Below, piece by piece: positions 37,459 through 46,376 of a stretch of DNA of 64,000 nucleotides; position 1 is the stretch's first letter; each line of letters begins with the position of its first letter. The stretch is taken from assembly GCA_963696525.1 (NCBI GenBank), contig CAVOKO010000005.1, positions 62,001 through 126,000 on the forward strand, given 5' to 3'. The notes under the pieces are model-generated. The model was given only the letters and a program-made list of their open reading frames with translations, did no database searches and was not told the origin of the DNA. This DNA is from CAWBRT01 sp963696525. Lineage in GTDB: Bacteria; Acidobacteriota; Terriglobia; Terriglobales; Acidobacteriaceae. Both the position numbers and the translations under genes were made by a program.

Positions 37459-37635
37459 GGCCAAGCAAGGCTAGCAGTTGAACCCCCTGCTGCGCAAACG
37501 TTGGCGCTTTTTCACCAAGCTTGGGCCTGGGAGCCAAGCCTGCGATTGGACGCGTCACCGCAAACGGCGGCGCCGTCTTCTGACGGAATCAGATGGGGAA
37601 CCCCAATTGGGAGTTTCGCGGCGCCAGGAGGGCAG

Positions 37636-37836
37636 TTACGCCTTAGGCCCGGCTTCCGTCTTTGCCGTTAGATTCTCGACCGGTTTAGCTTCTTCATCGC
37701 TGAGGCTCTTCTTGAAAGAGCGAATTCCTTCACCCAACCCCTTGCCCAGTTCCGGAAGCTTCTTGGGTCCGAAGACGAGCAGGGCTATGAAAAGGATCAC
37801 GAGAAGATGCATCGGTTGAAACAAGCCTTCAAACAT
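37636..37836 (-). CDS. tatA: Twin-arginine translocase TatA/E subunit
   Basis: 66 residues. A single N-terminal membrane helix (LLVILFIALLVFGPKKLPEL) contains the invariant FGPKKLPELGK hinge, followed by an amphipathic helix (GLGEGIRSFKKSL) and an acidic tail. TatA oligomers form the passage for folded Tat substrates at the inner membrane. ATG 37836 follows AGAGGT; an in-frame extension upstream is unlikely. It precedes the FO genes on the same strand. tatB and tatC are not seen nearby. Confidence 0.9.
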   Translation of the reverse strand: MFEGLFQPMHLLVILFIALLVFGPKKLPELGKGLGEGIRSFKKSLSDEEAKPVENLTAKTEAGPKA

Positions 37837-37854
37837 TACAGTACCTCTACAGAC

Positions 37855-37878
37855 ATTATATACGCTTGCGCGCAAGCG
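37855..37878 (-). promoter_or_regulatory. tatA -10 box and adjoining perfect palindrome
   Basis: On the - strand a perfect TATAAT (37860-37855) lies about 20 bp before ATG 37836. Two bases upstream is the 16-bp perfect palindrome CGCTTGCGCGCAAGCG (37863-37878), within the spacer where a repressor or MerR-type activator could bind. No good -35 box is visible. Confidence 0.45.
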
Positions 37879-37899
37879 GTTCTGAGTCGTTAAGTAGCG

Positions 37900-37930
37900 A
37901 AAAAGCCGGAATCCAGCAGTGGCGCCGGCT
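37900..37930 (-). terminator. Intrinsic terminator of nuo operon 2
   Basis: On the - strand AGCCGG, a 15-base loop, CCGGCT and then a T-run, 19 bp after the nuoN2 stop. It should separate operon 2 from tatA and the FO genes. Confidence 0.65.
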
Positions 37931-37948
37931 CAAACATCATGCAACGGA

Positions 37949-39478
37949 CTACTTGACTAGCTGGGCGATTGAGCCCAGGGGGCCGCTATTCAGCGACCAA
38001 TACACGGCTTGGATGAACAGGTTCGGGAAAATTCCAATTCCGATCGTGCCCAGTGCGGTAATGGTGAGCGCAAGGCGCATTCCCGGACCAATCTGAACCG
38101 GCTCGGCATCGACCGCCTGCTTCATGAACATCGCATTGACGATCTTAATGTAGTAATACAAACCGATCACGGCATAAAGCACGGCAACGGTGGCCAGCGC
38201 GTAATGCCCGGTCTGCACCAAGCTGAGGAAGATGAAGTACTTTCCCAGGAACCCGGCGAATGGTGGAATGCCGGCCAGCGACAACAAGAAGGTCAGCATC
38301 AGCAGGGCCTCGGTCGGAGCCTTGAAATACAATCCGGCGATGTCATCAATATCGTCACCGATAATATTGCGGCGGCGCAGAGAGGTGATGACGGCGAAGG
38401 CGCCAAGATTCATGAAGGTGTACACCAGCAGATACACCAGGATTCCCTGAATGCCGGTCTGGTTCTGCTTGCCATCGCTGGCGACCAGGCCGAGCAGCAT
38501 GTACCCGACATGAGCGATGGAGGAATACGCGAGCAGTCGCTTCAGGTTCGTCTGGGTAATCGCCGCCAGGTTACCGCCCGTCATGGTTGCAACCGAAACG
38601 AAGACCAGCAACGGAATATACATGGACCGCAGCGGATAGAACGCGAACAGAAAGATGCGCAACAGCATCGCCCATGCCGCAGCCTGCACGGCCACCGACA
38701 TGAACCCTGTAACGCTGGTTGGCGCTCCTTCGTACACGTCGGGCGCCCATTGATGGAATGGAACGGCTGCAATCTTGAACAGCAGGCCGGTGGCTGTGGT
38801 GATCAGTGCCAGGATGATCACCGGATCGCGGGGGTTGGCGGCGATCCGGGTCTGGAGTGCGATGCCGATCTCGGCAAGATTCGTGGAACCCGAAAGACCG
38901 TAAAGTAGCGACAATCCATAGGCGAAGATGCCGGATGAAAAAGCGCCCAGCAATAGATACTTCAGGGCTGCTTCATTGGAGCGCTTGTCGCGGCGCAGGA
39001 AGCCGACCAGCACGTAGGTCGACAGCGCCATGAGTTCAAGCCCGATGAAGAGCAGCACGATATCGAAGCCGCAGGCCATGCACATCATGCCAATGACGGC
39101 GAACAGGATCAGTGCATAAAATTCGCCATGCGATTCGTGCTCAACCTCCAGGTAACGCACCGACATCAGGATCGCCACCGCCGCTCCCACCAGGAACAGA
39201 TAGAAGAAGTAAATAGCGAAGCGGTCCATCAGAACCCCGCCATAAAACCCTGAGCGGAACGTAATCGCCTGGCTGCGGAGGGCCATTTGAATCCTGAGAA
39301 CTCCGGCGGCGGAGAAGCCCAAGCCCATCAAGGCAGCCACGGCATTCAAACGCTTCCACTCGGCCGGCAAGATCAAATCGATCAGCAGGATTCCCAGCGC
39401 GAACAGCGTGAGCAGCATGATCGGCAGCGACAGCAGATAGTCGGAGCTAGAGAAGTATTGTGAGATCGGCGTTGCCAC
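37949..39478 (-). CDS. nuoN: Complex I subunit N, operon 2
   Basis: 509 residues, the last gene of operon 2. Conserved parts: LLFIGLELMALSTYVLVGFL, SNEAALKYLLLGAFSSGIFA, FKIAAVPFHQWAPDVYEGAP, NLKRLLAYSSIAHVGYMLLG and LAGIPPFAGFLGKYFIF. It is clearly a paralogue of the operon 1 copy but diverged throughout. The gene follows nuoM2 by about 80 bp; a T-run hairpin lies beyond its stop. Confidence 0.95.
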   Translation of the reverse strand: MATPISQYFSSSDYLLSLPIMLLTLFALGILLIDLILPAEWKRLNAVAALMGLGFSAAGVLRIQMALRSQAITFRSGFYGGVLMDRFAIYFFYLFLVGAAVAILMSVRYLEVEHESHGEFYALILFAVIGMMCMACGFDIVLLFIGLELMALSTYVLVGFLRRDKRSNEAALKYLLLGAFSSGIFAYGLSLLYGLSGSTNLAEIGIALQTRIAANPRDPVIILALITTATGLLFKIAAVPFHQWAPDVYEGAPTSVTGFMSVAVQAAAWAMLLRIFLFAFYPLRSMYIPLLVFVSVATMTGGNLAAITQTNLKRLLAYSSIAHVGYMLLGLVASDGKQNQTGIQGILVYLLVYTFMNLGAFAVITSLRRRNIIGDDIDDIAGLYFKAPTEALLMLTFLLSLAGIPPFAGFLGKYFIFLSLVQTGHYALATVAVLYAVIGLYYYIKIVNAMFMKQAVDAEPVQIGPGMRLALTITALGTIGIGIFPNLFIQAVYWSLNSGPLGSIAQLVK

Positions 39479-39558
39479 GATCTTTAGTTATCCCTTCAAG
39501 CTCCCGGCGCAAATGGCCGGAAGGCAATATCGTTACCCCACCAGGAAACGCCAGAGCG

Positions 39559-41229
39559 CTATTTCTTCCCCGGCTGGGCCATCGAGGCCGTGGTTGCAAG
39601 CACCGCTACGTTCGCGGCACTTTTCGGCGCGGCGGCTGCTTCAGTCTTGGCCTCCGGCTTCGGCGTGACCACCGGAGCAGTCAGCGCCGGAGTCGCGGCG
39701 TTGTAATATCCGTTGCTGTTGATGCGCTCTACCATTTCCGTCACCGGCTGATCGAGGACGCGGAACAAAGGCTTTGGATAGAGGCCGATCCCGAACGCGA
39801 TGATGATCAACGGGACGAAGGTCGCCAGCTCGCGCGGCGTAAGGTCGAGCAGCTTCTCGTTCTTCGGATTGGTTACCGGACCGAAGAAAACGCGCTGATA
39901 GAGCCAGAGTAGATAGGCAGCTCCGAGAACGACGCCGGGAACCGCCCAGGCCGCCCAGGCTTTGTTCGCCATGAACGTGCCCTGCAAAATAGTGAATTCG
40001 CCCACGAAGCCGTTCAACAGCGGCAAGCCCAGCGACGACATGAACATGATCAGCGTGACGGTGGCGTAAACTGGCATCACGGTTGAAATACCGCCGTACT
40101 CGGCGATGTCGCGCGTGTGACGGCGCTCATAAAGAATGCCGACGATCAAGAACAGTGCGCCGGTCGAAATCCCGTGGTTAATCTGCTGTATGACGGAACC
40201 GGCGATGCCGGCCTGGTTCAGCGCGAAAATGCCAAGGGTGCAGAAACCGAGGTGGCTCACGGACGAGTATGCCACCAGCTTCTTCATATCCTTTTGCATC
40301 AGCGAAACCAGCGCGCCGTAGATGATGCCGATCAGTGACAGAGCGACCAGCCATCCGCGCAGAATCGGGAACTTAATGACCGACGGGAAAAACGGCAACG
40401 AGAAGCGGATCAAGCCGTACGTTCCCATCTTCAGCAGAACGCCGGCCAGAATCACGGAGCCTGCGGTCGGCGCTTCCACGTGGGCATCAGGCAACCAGGT
40501 GTGGAAGGGGAACATTGGCACCTTGATCGCGAATCCGATAAAGAAGCCGAGGAACAGGATCACGCCGGCCGCGTCGCCATAGACCGCCGGAATCTGCGGA
40601 GCCGTACGGTAGAGCGAGAGCAGGTCAAAGGTATAAACGCCCGTCACCCGGTGATTGAAGAAATACAGGAACAAGATTCCCAGCAGCATGAGCACGGAGC
40701 CGGCCAATGTGTAGAGGAAGAACTTGATGGCCGCATAGAGCTTGCGCGGACCGCCCCAGATGCCGATGAGCAGATACATCGGAACCAACATCGCTTCCCA
40801 GAAGACGAAGAACAGGAAGAGATCGAGGGCCATGAAGACGCCAAGCATGCCGGTTTGCAGGATCAGGAACCAGACGTAGTATTCCTTCACGCGGACCTGA
40901 ATCGCCTCCCATGAGGAGAGGATCGAGATCGCCCCCAGCAGCGTGGTGAGCATGATCAGCAGGAATGAGATCCCGTCGATGCCAAGCGAATAACCGGCTC
41001 CGATCGTCGGAATCCAGTTGTTCTGCCCGCCTTCCACGAACTTGAAGCCCGGATGGTCCTTCACCGCCCAGAACCACGGGATCAGCGGCAACGATACGGC
41101 AAAGCCGATGAATGCGAAGAGGTTCGCCAGCCAGCGGATCGCGTTGGTGTTTTCCTTGGGAACGAAGAGGAGAACAACTGCCCCGACTAGCGGCGTAAAT
41201 AGAATGATGGAGAGAATGTGGCTATACAT
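39559..41229 (-). CDS. nuoM: Complex I subunit M, operon 2
   Basis: 556 residues. Antiporter-like pump with LGIDGISFLLIMLTTLLGAI, FVFWEAMLVPMYLLIGIWG, KVPMFPFHTWLPDAHVEAPT, KKLVAYSSVSHLGFCTLGIF and INHGISTGALFLIVGILYER. ATG 41229 is preferred by similarity; the frame extends 13 codons further up. The last ~60 residues are an Ala/Lys/Pro-rich tail (PKPEAKTEAAAAPKSAANVA), as in copy 1, outside the conserved fold. A 117-bp gap separates it from nuoL2. Confidence 0.95.
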   Translation of the reverse strand: MYSHILSIILFTPLVGAVVLLFVPKENTNAIRWLANLFAFIGFAVSLPLIPWFWAVKDHPGFKFVEGGQNNWIPTIGAGYSLGIDGISFLLIMLTTLLGAISILSSWEAIQVRVKEYYVWFLILQTGMLGVFMALDLFLFFVFWEAMLVPMYLLIGIWGGPRKLYAAIKFFLYTLAGSVLMLLGILFLYFFNHRVTGVYTFDLLSLYRTAPQIPAVYGDAAGVILFLGFFIGFAIKVPMFPFHTWLPDAHVEAPTAGSVILAGVLLKMGTYGLIRFSLPFFPSVIKFPILRGWLVALSLIGIIYGALVSLMQKDMKKLVAYSSVSHLGFCTLGIFALNQAGIAGSVIQQINHGISTGALFLIVGILYERRHTRDIAEYGGISTVMPVYATVTLIMFMSSLGLPLLNGFVGEFTILQGTFMANKAWAAWAVPGVVLGAAYLLWLYQRVFFGPVTNPKNEKLLDLTPRELATFVPLIIIAFGIGLYPKPLFRVLDQPVTEMVERINSNGYYNAATPALTAPVVTPKPEAKTEAAAAPKSAANVAVLATTASMAQPGKK

Positions 41230-41346
41230 TTCTAAATTCCGTCCGTGACGTTTCCCGTCGAATTCCACCCCGACCTGCGCAACTACGGCATATGCCGGGT
41301 ACCCAGTGCAAGCACTTTGCCCGCGCTGAAAGGCGCAGGCAGCGCT

Positions 41347-43713
41347 TTAGTGAACTACGTAATACCAAACGAACCCGAACACGCCGATCACCATGACCAG
41401 CGCGTACCACTGCACCAGTCCCCACTCTATGAGCCGGACCGGGTAAGACAGTGCGCGAGCCACAATGGCTGGACCATTCACGCAAACCCCATCGATGATC
41501 CACTTGTCCCACCAACTGGAAATCGTTCCGCTCAGCCTCGTCATCCAACCGGCGCCGTTTACACCGCCGTCGATCACGTTGGCGTCAAACTTCCATAGTG
41601 CAAGGCCCAGGCCCTGCACGCCCAAACGCACCGGCCCGATCGACTTGCGCCCGGTGAACAGGTAGTCGTAGAGCTCGTCGACGTAGTACTTGTTGAGCAG
41701 CGTGCGATAGAGCGGCGGCGCCACGGCGTTAATCGGTTCGACATAGCCCGGACCAGCCTTGGCGTAGGCCTTTCGCGCTCCCCACAAACCTAGACACGCG
41801 GCGCCCACCGAAAAGACCATCAGCACGTATTCGCTGCTGCTCGGGCCTTCCTCATGCTTCGGCGCTTCGCCGTGCCCGGCGGCCATCGCGGCACTCGCTT
41901 CAACCGCTGGAGATCCATGCTCCGCAGGCGTGGCGGAAACCACGGGCTCGATTGCTGCTCCAGCAACGGCGCGCCCGGCGATGACGGGGTTGTCAAAAAC
42001 CGGCTCCAGGAAGCGCTCAAATCGGTTCGAACCACCTAACGCGTGCGGCACTCCAAGCAAACCGGCGAAGATCGAGCCCACGGCCAGGATCATCAACGGA
42101 ACCGTCATCGACTTCGGCGATTCGTGAATATGATGTTCGGTCTCGTGATCCATGCGCGGCTGGCTGAAGAACGTCAGCCAGACCAGCCGGAACATGTAGA
42201 AGGCCGTCATGATGGCGGTGGCGTAGCCGACATACCACAGCGCGCGCATTGCGCCGCCGTTGCTCGACCAGGCCTGCCACAGGATTTCGTCTTTCGAGAA
42301 GAAGCCGGCCAGCGGCGGGAATCCGGCGATGGCGATGGTGCCGATCAGCATCGTCTTATAGGTGATCGGAATTTTCTTTGCCAAGCCACCCATCTTGCGC
42401 ATATCCTGTTCGCCGCTCATGGCGTGGATGACCGAACCGGAGCCGAGGAAGAGCAGCGCCTTGAAGAATGCGTGGGTGAACACATGGAAGCAGCCGGCGG
42501 CGAATGCACCGACGCCGAGCGCCAGGAACATGTAGCCCAACTGCGACACCGTCGAATAGGCAAGCACGCGTTTGATATCGTTCTGCACCAGGCCAATCGA
42601 TGCCGCGAAGATGGCCGTCAGCGCGCCCACGATCGCGACCACTTTCATGGCCTCCGGAGCCAGCACGAACAGCGCGTTCGAGCGCGCCACCATGTAAACA
42701 CCGGCTGTGACCATGGTGGCAGCATGGATGAGCGCCGACACCGGCGTGGGGCCTTCCATGGCATCCGGCAGCCAGACATACAGCGGAAGCTGCGCCGATT
42801 TGCCGCAGGCTCCGAGGAACAGCAGCAGGCAGGCGGCCTGGATCAGCATACTCAAGTGCGGGTCGGCGATAATCTGCCCGGCGTGCGCGCGAGCCAGCGC
42901 CGTCACGTCGGTAAACTTTGCCGTTCCAAATACCCACATCAGGGTGAATGTCCCGAGGATCACGCCCGCGTCGCCAACCCGGTTAGTGATGAAAGCCTTG
43001 TTCGCCGCCGTCGATGCCGAGTGCTTCAAGAAGTAGAAGCCGATCAGCAGGTACGAGCACAGGCCCACACCTTCCCAGCCGACGAACATGAGTATGTAGT
43101 TGTTCCCCATGATGAGCGTCAGCATGGAGAACATGAACAGGTTCAGGTAGCCGAAGAACCGGTAGTACCCGCCCTCGTGCGCCATGTATCCAATAGAGTA
43201 AATGTGGATCAGCATGCCCACGCCGGTTACGAACAGCAGCCAGATGCTCGATAGGGGATCGAGCAGGAACCCGGCTTCGGCCTTGAACTCGGCGGGCTTA
43301 CCGCTATAGGACGTGAAAACCATCTTGCCGGAGTCGTCGCCCAGCCAGGTGTAAAGAACTTTTTCGTAATGCGGCAGGCCGCTGTGGACGAATTGCCAAA
43401 CCGCGCCCACCGAAAACAAGAACGCCAGCACCACGACGCCAACGCAGATGACGTTCACCCAGGTGTGCAGCTCATGAGCGCCAGCATGCGCATCGTGCCC
43501 AGCCGCGTGCGCGTCGTGCGCTACGGCGGACGCGTGCGCATCGAGGTCGCGGCCATGCGCATCGTCATTGTGATTGTGATCGTGCGCGCCAGGCGAACCG
43601 CCGCTCCGCTTGGGCGGCTCAATACCGCTCAGCTTGCGGCCGAAGAAGAACATCATTGCCGCGCCGAACGCCGGCAGCAGAGGAATGATCCAGATGTGTT
43701 CCAGAAAGAACAT
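41347..43713 (-). CDS. nuoL: Complex I subunit L, operon 2, with His-rich insert
   Basis: 788 residues, over 100 more than copy 1. Core motifs: FVGWEGVGLCSYLLIGFYFL, KAFITNRVGDAGV, GKSAQLPLYVWLPDAMEGPTPV, HAATMVTAGVYMVARS, DIKRVLAYSTVSQLGYMF and LLNKYYVDELYDYLF. After the first membrane helix there is an insert at about residues 30-85 with 11 histidines in some 46 residues (AHDHNHNDDAHGRD and on). A second His/Ala/Glu-rich insert lies near residues 590-640. Such inserts could bind metal ions, but the family does not need them. Confidence 0.95.
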   Translation of the reverse strand: MFFLEHIWIIPLLPAFGAAMMFFFGRKLSGIEPPKRSGGSPGAHDHNHNDDAHGRDLDAHASAVAHDAHAAGHDAHAGAHELHTWVNVICVGVVVLAFLFSVGAVWQFVHSGLPHYEKVLYTWLGDDSGKMVFTSYSGKPAEFKAEAGFLLDPLSSIWLLFVTGVGMLIHIYSIGYMAHEGGYYRFFGYLNLFMFSMLTLIMGNNYILMFVGWEGVGLCSYLLIGFYFLKHSASTAANKAFITNRVGDAGVILGTFTLMWVFGTAKFTDVTALARAHAGQIIADPHLSMLIQAACLLLFLGACGKSAQLPLYVWLPDAMEGPTPVSALIHAATMVTAGVYMVARSNALFVLAPEAMKVVAIVGALTAIFAASIGLVQNDIKRVLAYSTVSQLGYMFLALGVGAFAAGCFHVFTHAFFKALLFLGSGSVIHAMSGEQDMRKMGGLAKKIPITYKTMLIGTIAIAGFPPLAGFFSKDEILWQAWSSNGGAMRALWYVGYATAIMTAFYMFRLVWLTFFSQPRMDHETEHHIHESPKSMTVPLMILAVGSIFAGLLGVPHALGGSNRFERFLEPVFDNPVIAGRAVAGAAIEPVVSATPAEHGSPAVEASAAMAAGHGEAPKHEEGPSSSEYVLMVFSVGAACLGLWGARKAYAKAGPGYVEPINAVAPPLYRTLLNKYYVDELYDYLFTGRKSIGPVRLGVQGLGLALWKFDANVIDGGVNGAGWMTRLSGTISSWWDKWIIDGVCVNGPAIVARALSYPVRLIEWGLVQWYALVMVIGVFGFVWYYVVH

Positions 43714-43819
43714 TGCTTGGTTCTCATCCCCGGTCCATGGTTAATTTGCACGGAACCGGTCCAGGGCTAAAGCCCATCACTAAAAGCCGGCTACCGTGGA
43801 AACACGCCGGCCAAACCCT

Positions 43820-44125
43820 TCACCACTTCAGCAGATCCACTTCGTCCATGTTCACGGTTTCCTGGTTGCGGAAGAACGCGATCAGGATCCCGAGTCCAAC
43901 CGCCGATTCGGCGGCCGCGTCGGCAATCACGAAAATCGAAAATACCTGTCCGTGCAGTCCGTACAACCGCGAGAATGCAACCAGATTCAGGTTGACCGCG
44001 TTCAGGATCAATTCGATCGACATCAGAATGATCATCACGTTTCTGCGGGTGAGCACGCCAATCGTGCCGATGATAAACAGGGCGGCGGCAACCACCAGGT
44101 AATGCAAAGTGCCGATCTCAGCCAT
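43820..44125 (-). CDS. nuoK: Complex I subunit K, operon 2
   Basis: 101 residues, three membrane helices. Membrane glutamates in ILMSIELILNAVNLN and ADAAAESAVGLGI correspond to the proton-path residues. It follows nuoJ2 with only 3 bp between stop and start, and nuoL2 follows after about 106 bp. Typical length and no oddity. Confidence 0.95.
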   Translation of the reverse strand: MAEIGTLHYLVVAAALFIIGTIGVLTRRNVMIILMSIELILNAVNLNLVAFSRLYGLHGQVFSIFVIADAAAESAVGLGILIAFFRNQETVNMDEVDLLKW

Positions 44126-44128
44126 CGC

Positions 44129-44638
44129 TCAAATCCTCTTCTTCGCCATGACAACGGCGCCGACAATCGCCACCAGCAAAAGCAGCGACGCGATTTCAAA
44201 CGGCAGCAGGTAATCCCGGTAGAGCATGAGGCCAATCTGCTGCGTGTTCACTTCTTCGCGGAACATGTGCGCGGTTGCGGGAAAGATTGACCTGCCCTTG
44301 ACGAAGATGAACAGAATCAACCCGCCGAGCGCCGCCGTCGCCAAGGCTCCGACCACCCATTGCTTGTTGAACCGTTCTTCCAGTTGCGCGCGTTCGATGT
44401 TGACAAGCATGATCACGAACAAGTACAGCACCATGATGCCGCCGGCGTAGACCAGGATCTGGACGCCAGCGACGAACGGTGCGTACAGCATGAGGTACAA
44501 GCCCGCCTGGGCGAGCAGCGTGATGATCAGCAGCAGTGCCGAATGCACCGGGTTGCGGCGCGTGATCACCAGAATGGCGCAGATGATCGCAATCGCCGAC
44601 AGGAAATAGAAGAAGAACGTTGTCGCTACCGGATTCAT
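44129..44638 (-). CDS. nuoJ: Complex I subunit J, operon 2
   Basis: 169 residues with five membrane helices: NPVHSALLLIITLLAQAGLY, FVAGVQILVYAGGIMVLYLF and LLPFEIASLLLLVAIVGAVV. The conserved Tyr/Gly of the pi-bulge helix (VYAGGIMVL) is present. It overlaps the nuoI2 stop by 4 nt. Confidence 0.94.
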   Translation of the reverse strand: MNPVATTFFFYFLSAIAIICAILVITRRNPVHSALLLIITLLAQAGLYLMLYAPFVAGVQILVYAGGIMVLYLFVIMLVNIERAQLEERFNKQWVVGALATAALGGLILFIFVKGRSIFPATAHMFREEVNTQQIGLMLYRDYLLPFEIASLLLLVAIVGAVVMAKKRI

Positions 44639-45096
44639 CGTTCGTATACCGTCGGTTCAGGGCCATTCTCCAGCTTCTCGCGATTGAGCAACAGTTCGTC
44701 GCGGCTGTAGGTGGCCATTTCAAAGTCCTGGCTCAGCTCGAGCGCATCGCTCGGGCAAGCCTCTTCACACAGGCCGCAGAACATGCAGCGGCTGATGTCG
44801 TAGCTGAACGCGGTCAGCTCTTTCTTCTTGGTTTCGGGATTGCGTTCGCTGCCCACCACGATCAGGTGCTCCGGACAGGCCAGCGCGCACAGCCCGCAGG
44901 CGATGCACAGCGGCTCGCCGGTCTCCGGATTCACGTTCATGCGCGGCTGCCCGCGAAAACGCTCGGCAATAGCAGGCCGTTCCAGCGGATACTGTTCCGT
45001 AACGATCTCTTTCGGGCCCTGGTACTTTAACGTGACCTTCAGACCCTTGAACAGATCGACCAGAAAAATCTTGCGAAGCAAAGGAGCCAGACTCAC
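44635..45096 (-). CDS. nuoI: Complex I subunit I (2[4Fe-4S]), operon 2
   Basis: 153 residues. NuoI carries clusters N6a and N6b between NuoG and NuoB. The ligands are C64, C67, C70, C74 (CIACGLCALACP) and C104, C107, C110, C114 (CMFCGLCEEACP). The start is GTG 45096, overlapping the nuoH2 stop by 4 nt (GTGA); the longer frame runs back into nuoH2. It is the only nuoI in the window, so operon 1's complex must take NuoI from here or from elsewhere. Confidence 0.95.
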   Translation of the reverse strand: MSLAPLLRKIFLVDLFKGLKVTLKYQGPKEIVTEQYPLERPAIAERFRGQPRMNVNPETGEPLCIACGLCALACPEHLIVVGSERNPETKKKELTAFSYDISRCMFCGLCEEACPSDALELSQDFEMATYSRDELLLNREKLENGPEPTVYER

Positions 45097-46376
45097 CGCA
45101 ACACCCCCATCAGGACAGTCGCCAGCTCTTGCCGAATCCCAACCAGCGCGGTCAGGATCAGCACTGCCAGCGATAGCGGCAGCAAAACCTTCCAACCAAT
45201 CTTCATCAACTGATCAAAGCGGTAGCGCGGGAAGGTGCCGCGATACCAGATGTACAGATACATAAAAAACGCGACCTTCACCGAGAACCAGTACATGTCC
45301 TGCACGCGCTCACGAACTCCGGGCGCCAGCAGAACCAGTCCGACCGCAGCGAGAAAGAGCCCGCAGACGGCCAACCCTATCGTCTGGATCTTGAAGGATG
45401 GATGCTTCGGCATCCGAGCCGCACCGAGCAGGCAAATGCCCGCGAGCACAAAAACCGTCAGCGCCGGCAGCAGCGAGAACGCCAAGTCCCAAGTCGTTCC
45501 GGCGAGCGCATTGGAGAAGGGCCGCAGCCAGCCGCCAAGCCACAGGGTCACCGCGATCGAGCTGACGGCGAGCATTCCCGCATACTCGGCGAGGAAAAAC
45601 AGCGACCAGCGGAATCCGCTGTATTCGGTGTGGAAGCCCGCAACCAGCTCCGACTCCGCCTCCGGCAGATCGAAGGGCGCGCGATTGGTCTCCGCAATCA
45701 TCGCGATGGCGAAGATCATAAAAGCCAAAAATCCGAGCGGAAAAAACGAGAAGATAAACCACCGGCCCTGCGCGGCCTGCGACTCGACGATCTCGATCAT
45801 GCTCAGTGTGCCGGTGCCCGTCTTGAGGCTGGTCATCAGGACCGCGGAAACGATCGCCATGGCCATCGGCACTTCGTAGGACACCATCTGCGCGCTGGAA
45901 CGCAGGGCGCCCATCAGCGGGTAGTGCGAGTTCGAAGCCCAGCCGCCCATGATGATGCTCAAAACGCTCAGCGACGAAACTCCCAGCATGAACAGGATGC
46001 CGATGTTGATGTCGGTGACGCTATGAGCGCGGCCGAACGGAACCACCAGGAAGGTCGTGAAAGCGGTCATAACAACCGCGACCGGGGCCAGCCAGAACAC
46101 CAGCTTGTCGGCGCCTGCCGGGATGATGTCTTCCTTCAACAGCAGCTTAAGCGAGTCGGCAATCGGCTGCAAAAGGCCGTGCGGCCCGACGCGCATGGGG
46201 CCGTAGCGAATCTGGATGTGGGCGAGGATTTTGCGCTCCAGCCAAGTCATCAGCATGACGGCGACAGACAGCGCGGCCACCACCAGAAGCACGTAAATCG
46301 TAGCCCACAGCAGGTCGCCGGCTTCACCGGGGGTTATTTTTACTTTTGGGTTCAGATAATCGGTGAGAGCGTGCAT
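45093..46376 (-). CDS. nuoH: Complex I subunit H, operon 2, longer form
   Basis: 427 residues against 353 for copy 1. Conserved: TWLERKILAHIQIRYGPMRV, GPHGLLQPIADSLKLLLKED, LGALRSSAQMVSYEVPMAMA, IAETNRAPFDLPEAESELVA and GFHTEYSGFRWSLFFLAEYA. The extra length is in a loop and additional hydrophobic segment near residues 305-370 (MPKHPSFKIQTIGLAVCGLF onward). Its ATG is immediately after the nuoD2 stop. Confidence 0.94.
   Translation of the reverse strand: MHALTDYLNPKVKITPGEAGDLLWATIYVLLVVAALSVAVMLMTWLERKILAHIQIRYGPMRVGPHGLLQPIADSLKLLLKEDIIPAGADKLVFWLAPVAVVMTAFTTFLVVPFGRAHSVTDINIGILFMLGVSSLSVLSIIMGGWASNSHYPLMGALRSSAQMVSYEVPMAMAIVSAVLMTSLKTGTGTLSMIEIVESQAAQGRWFIFSFFPLGFLAFMIFAIAMIAETNRAPFDLPEAESELVAGFHTEYSGFRWSLFFLAEYAGMLAVSSIAVTLWLGGWLRPFSNALAGTTWDLAFSLLPALTVFVLAGICLLGAARMPKHPSFKIQTIGLAVCGLFLAAVGLVLLAPGVRERVQDMYWFSVKVAFFMYLYIWYRGTFPRYRFDQLMKIGWKVLLPLSLAVLILTALVGIRQELATVLMGVLR

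Noticed and set aside
42043..43254. 403-codon open frame on the + strand inside nuoL2
   Set aside because: It is His/Arg/Asp-rich and antisense to a strongly conserved membrane protein.
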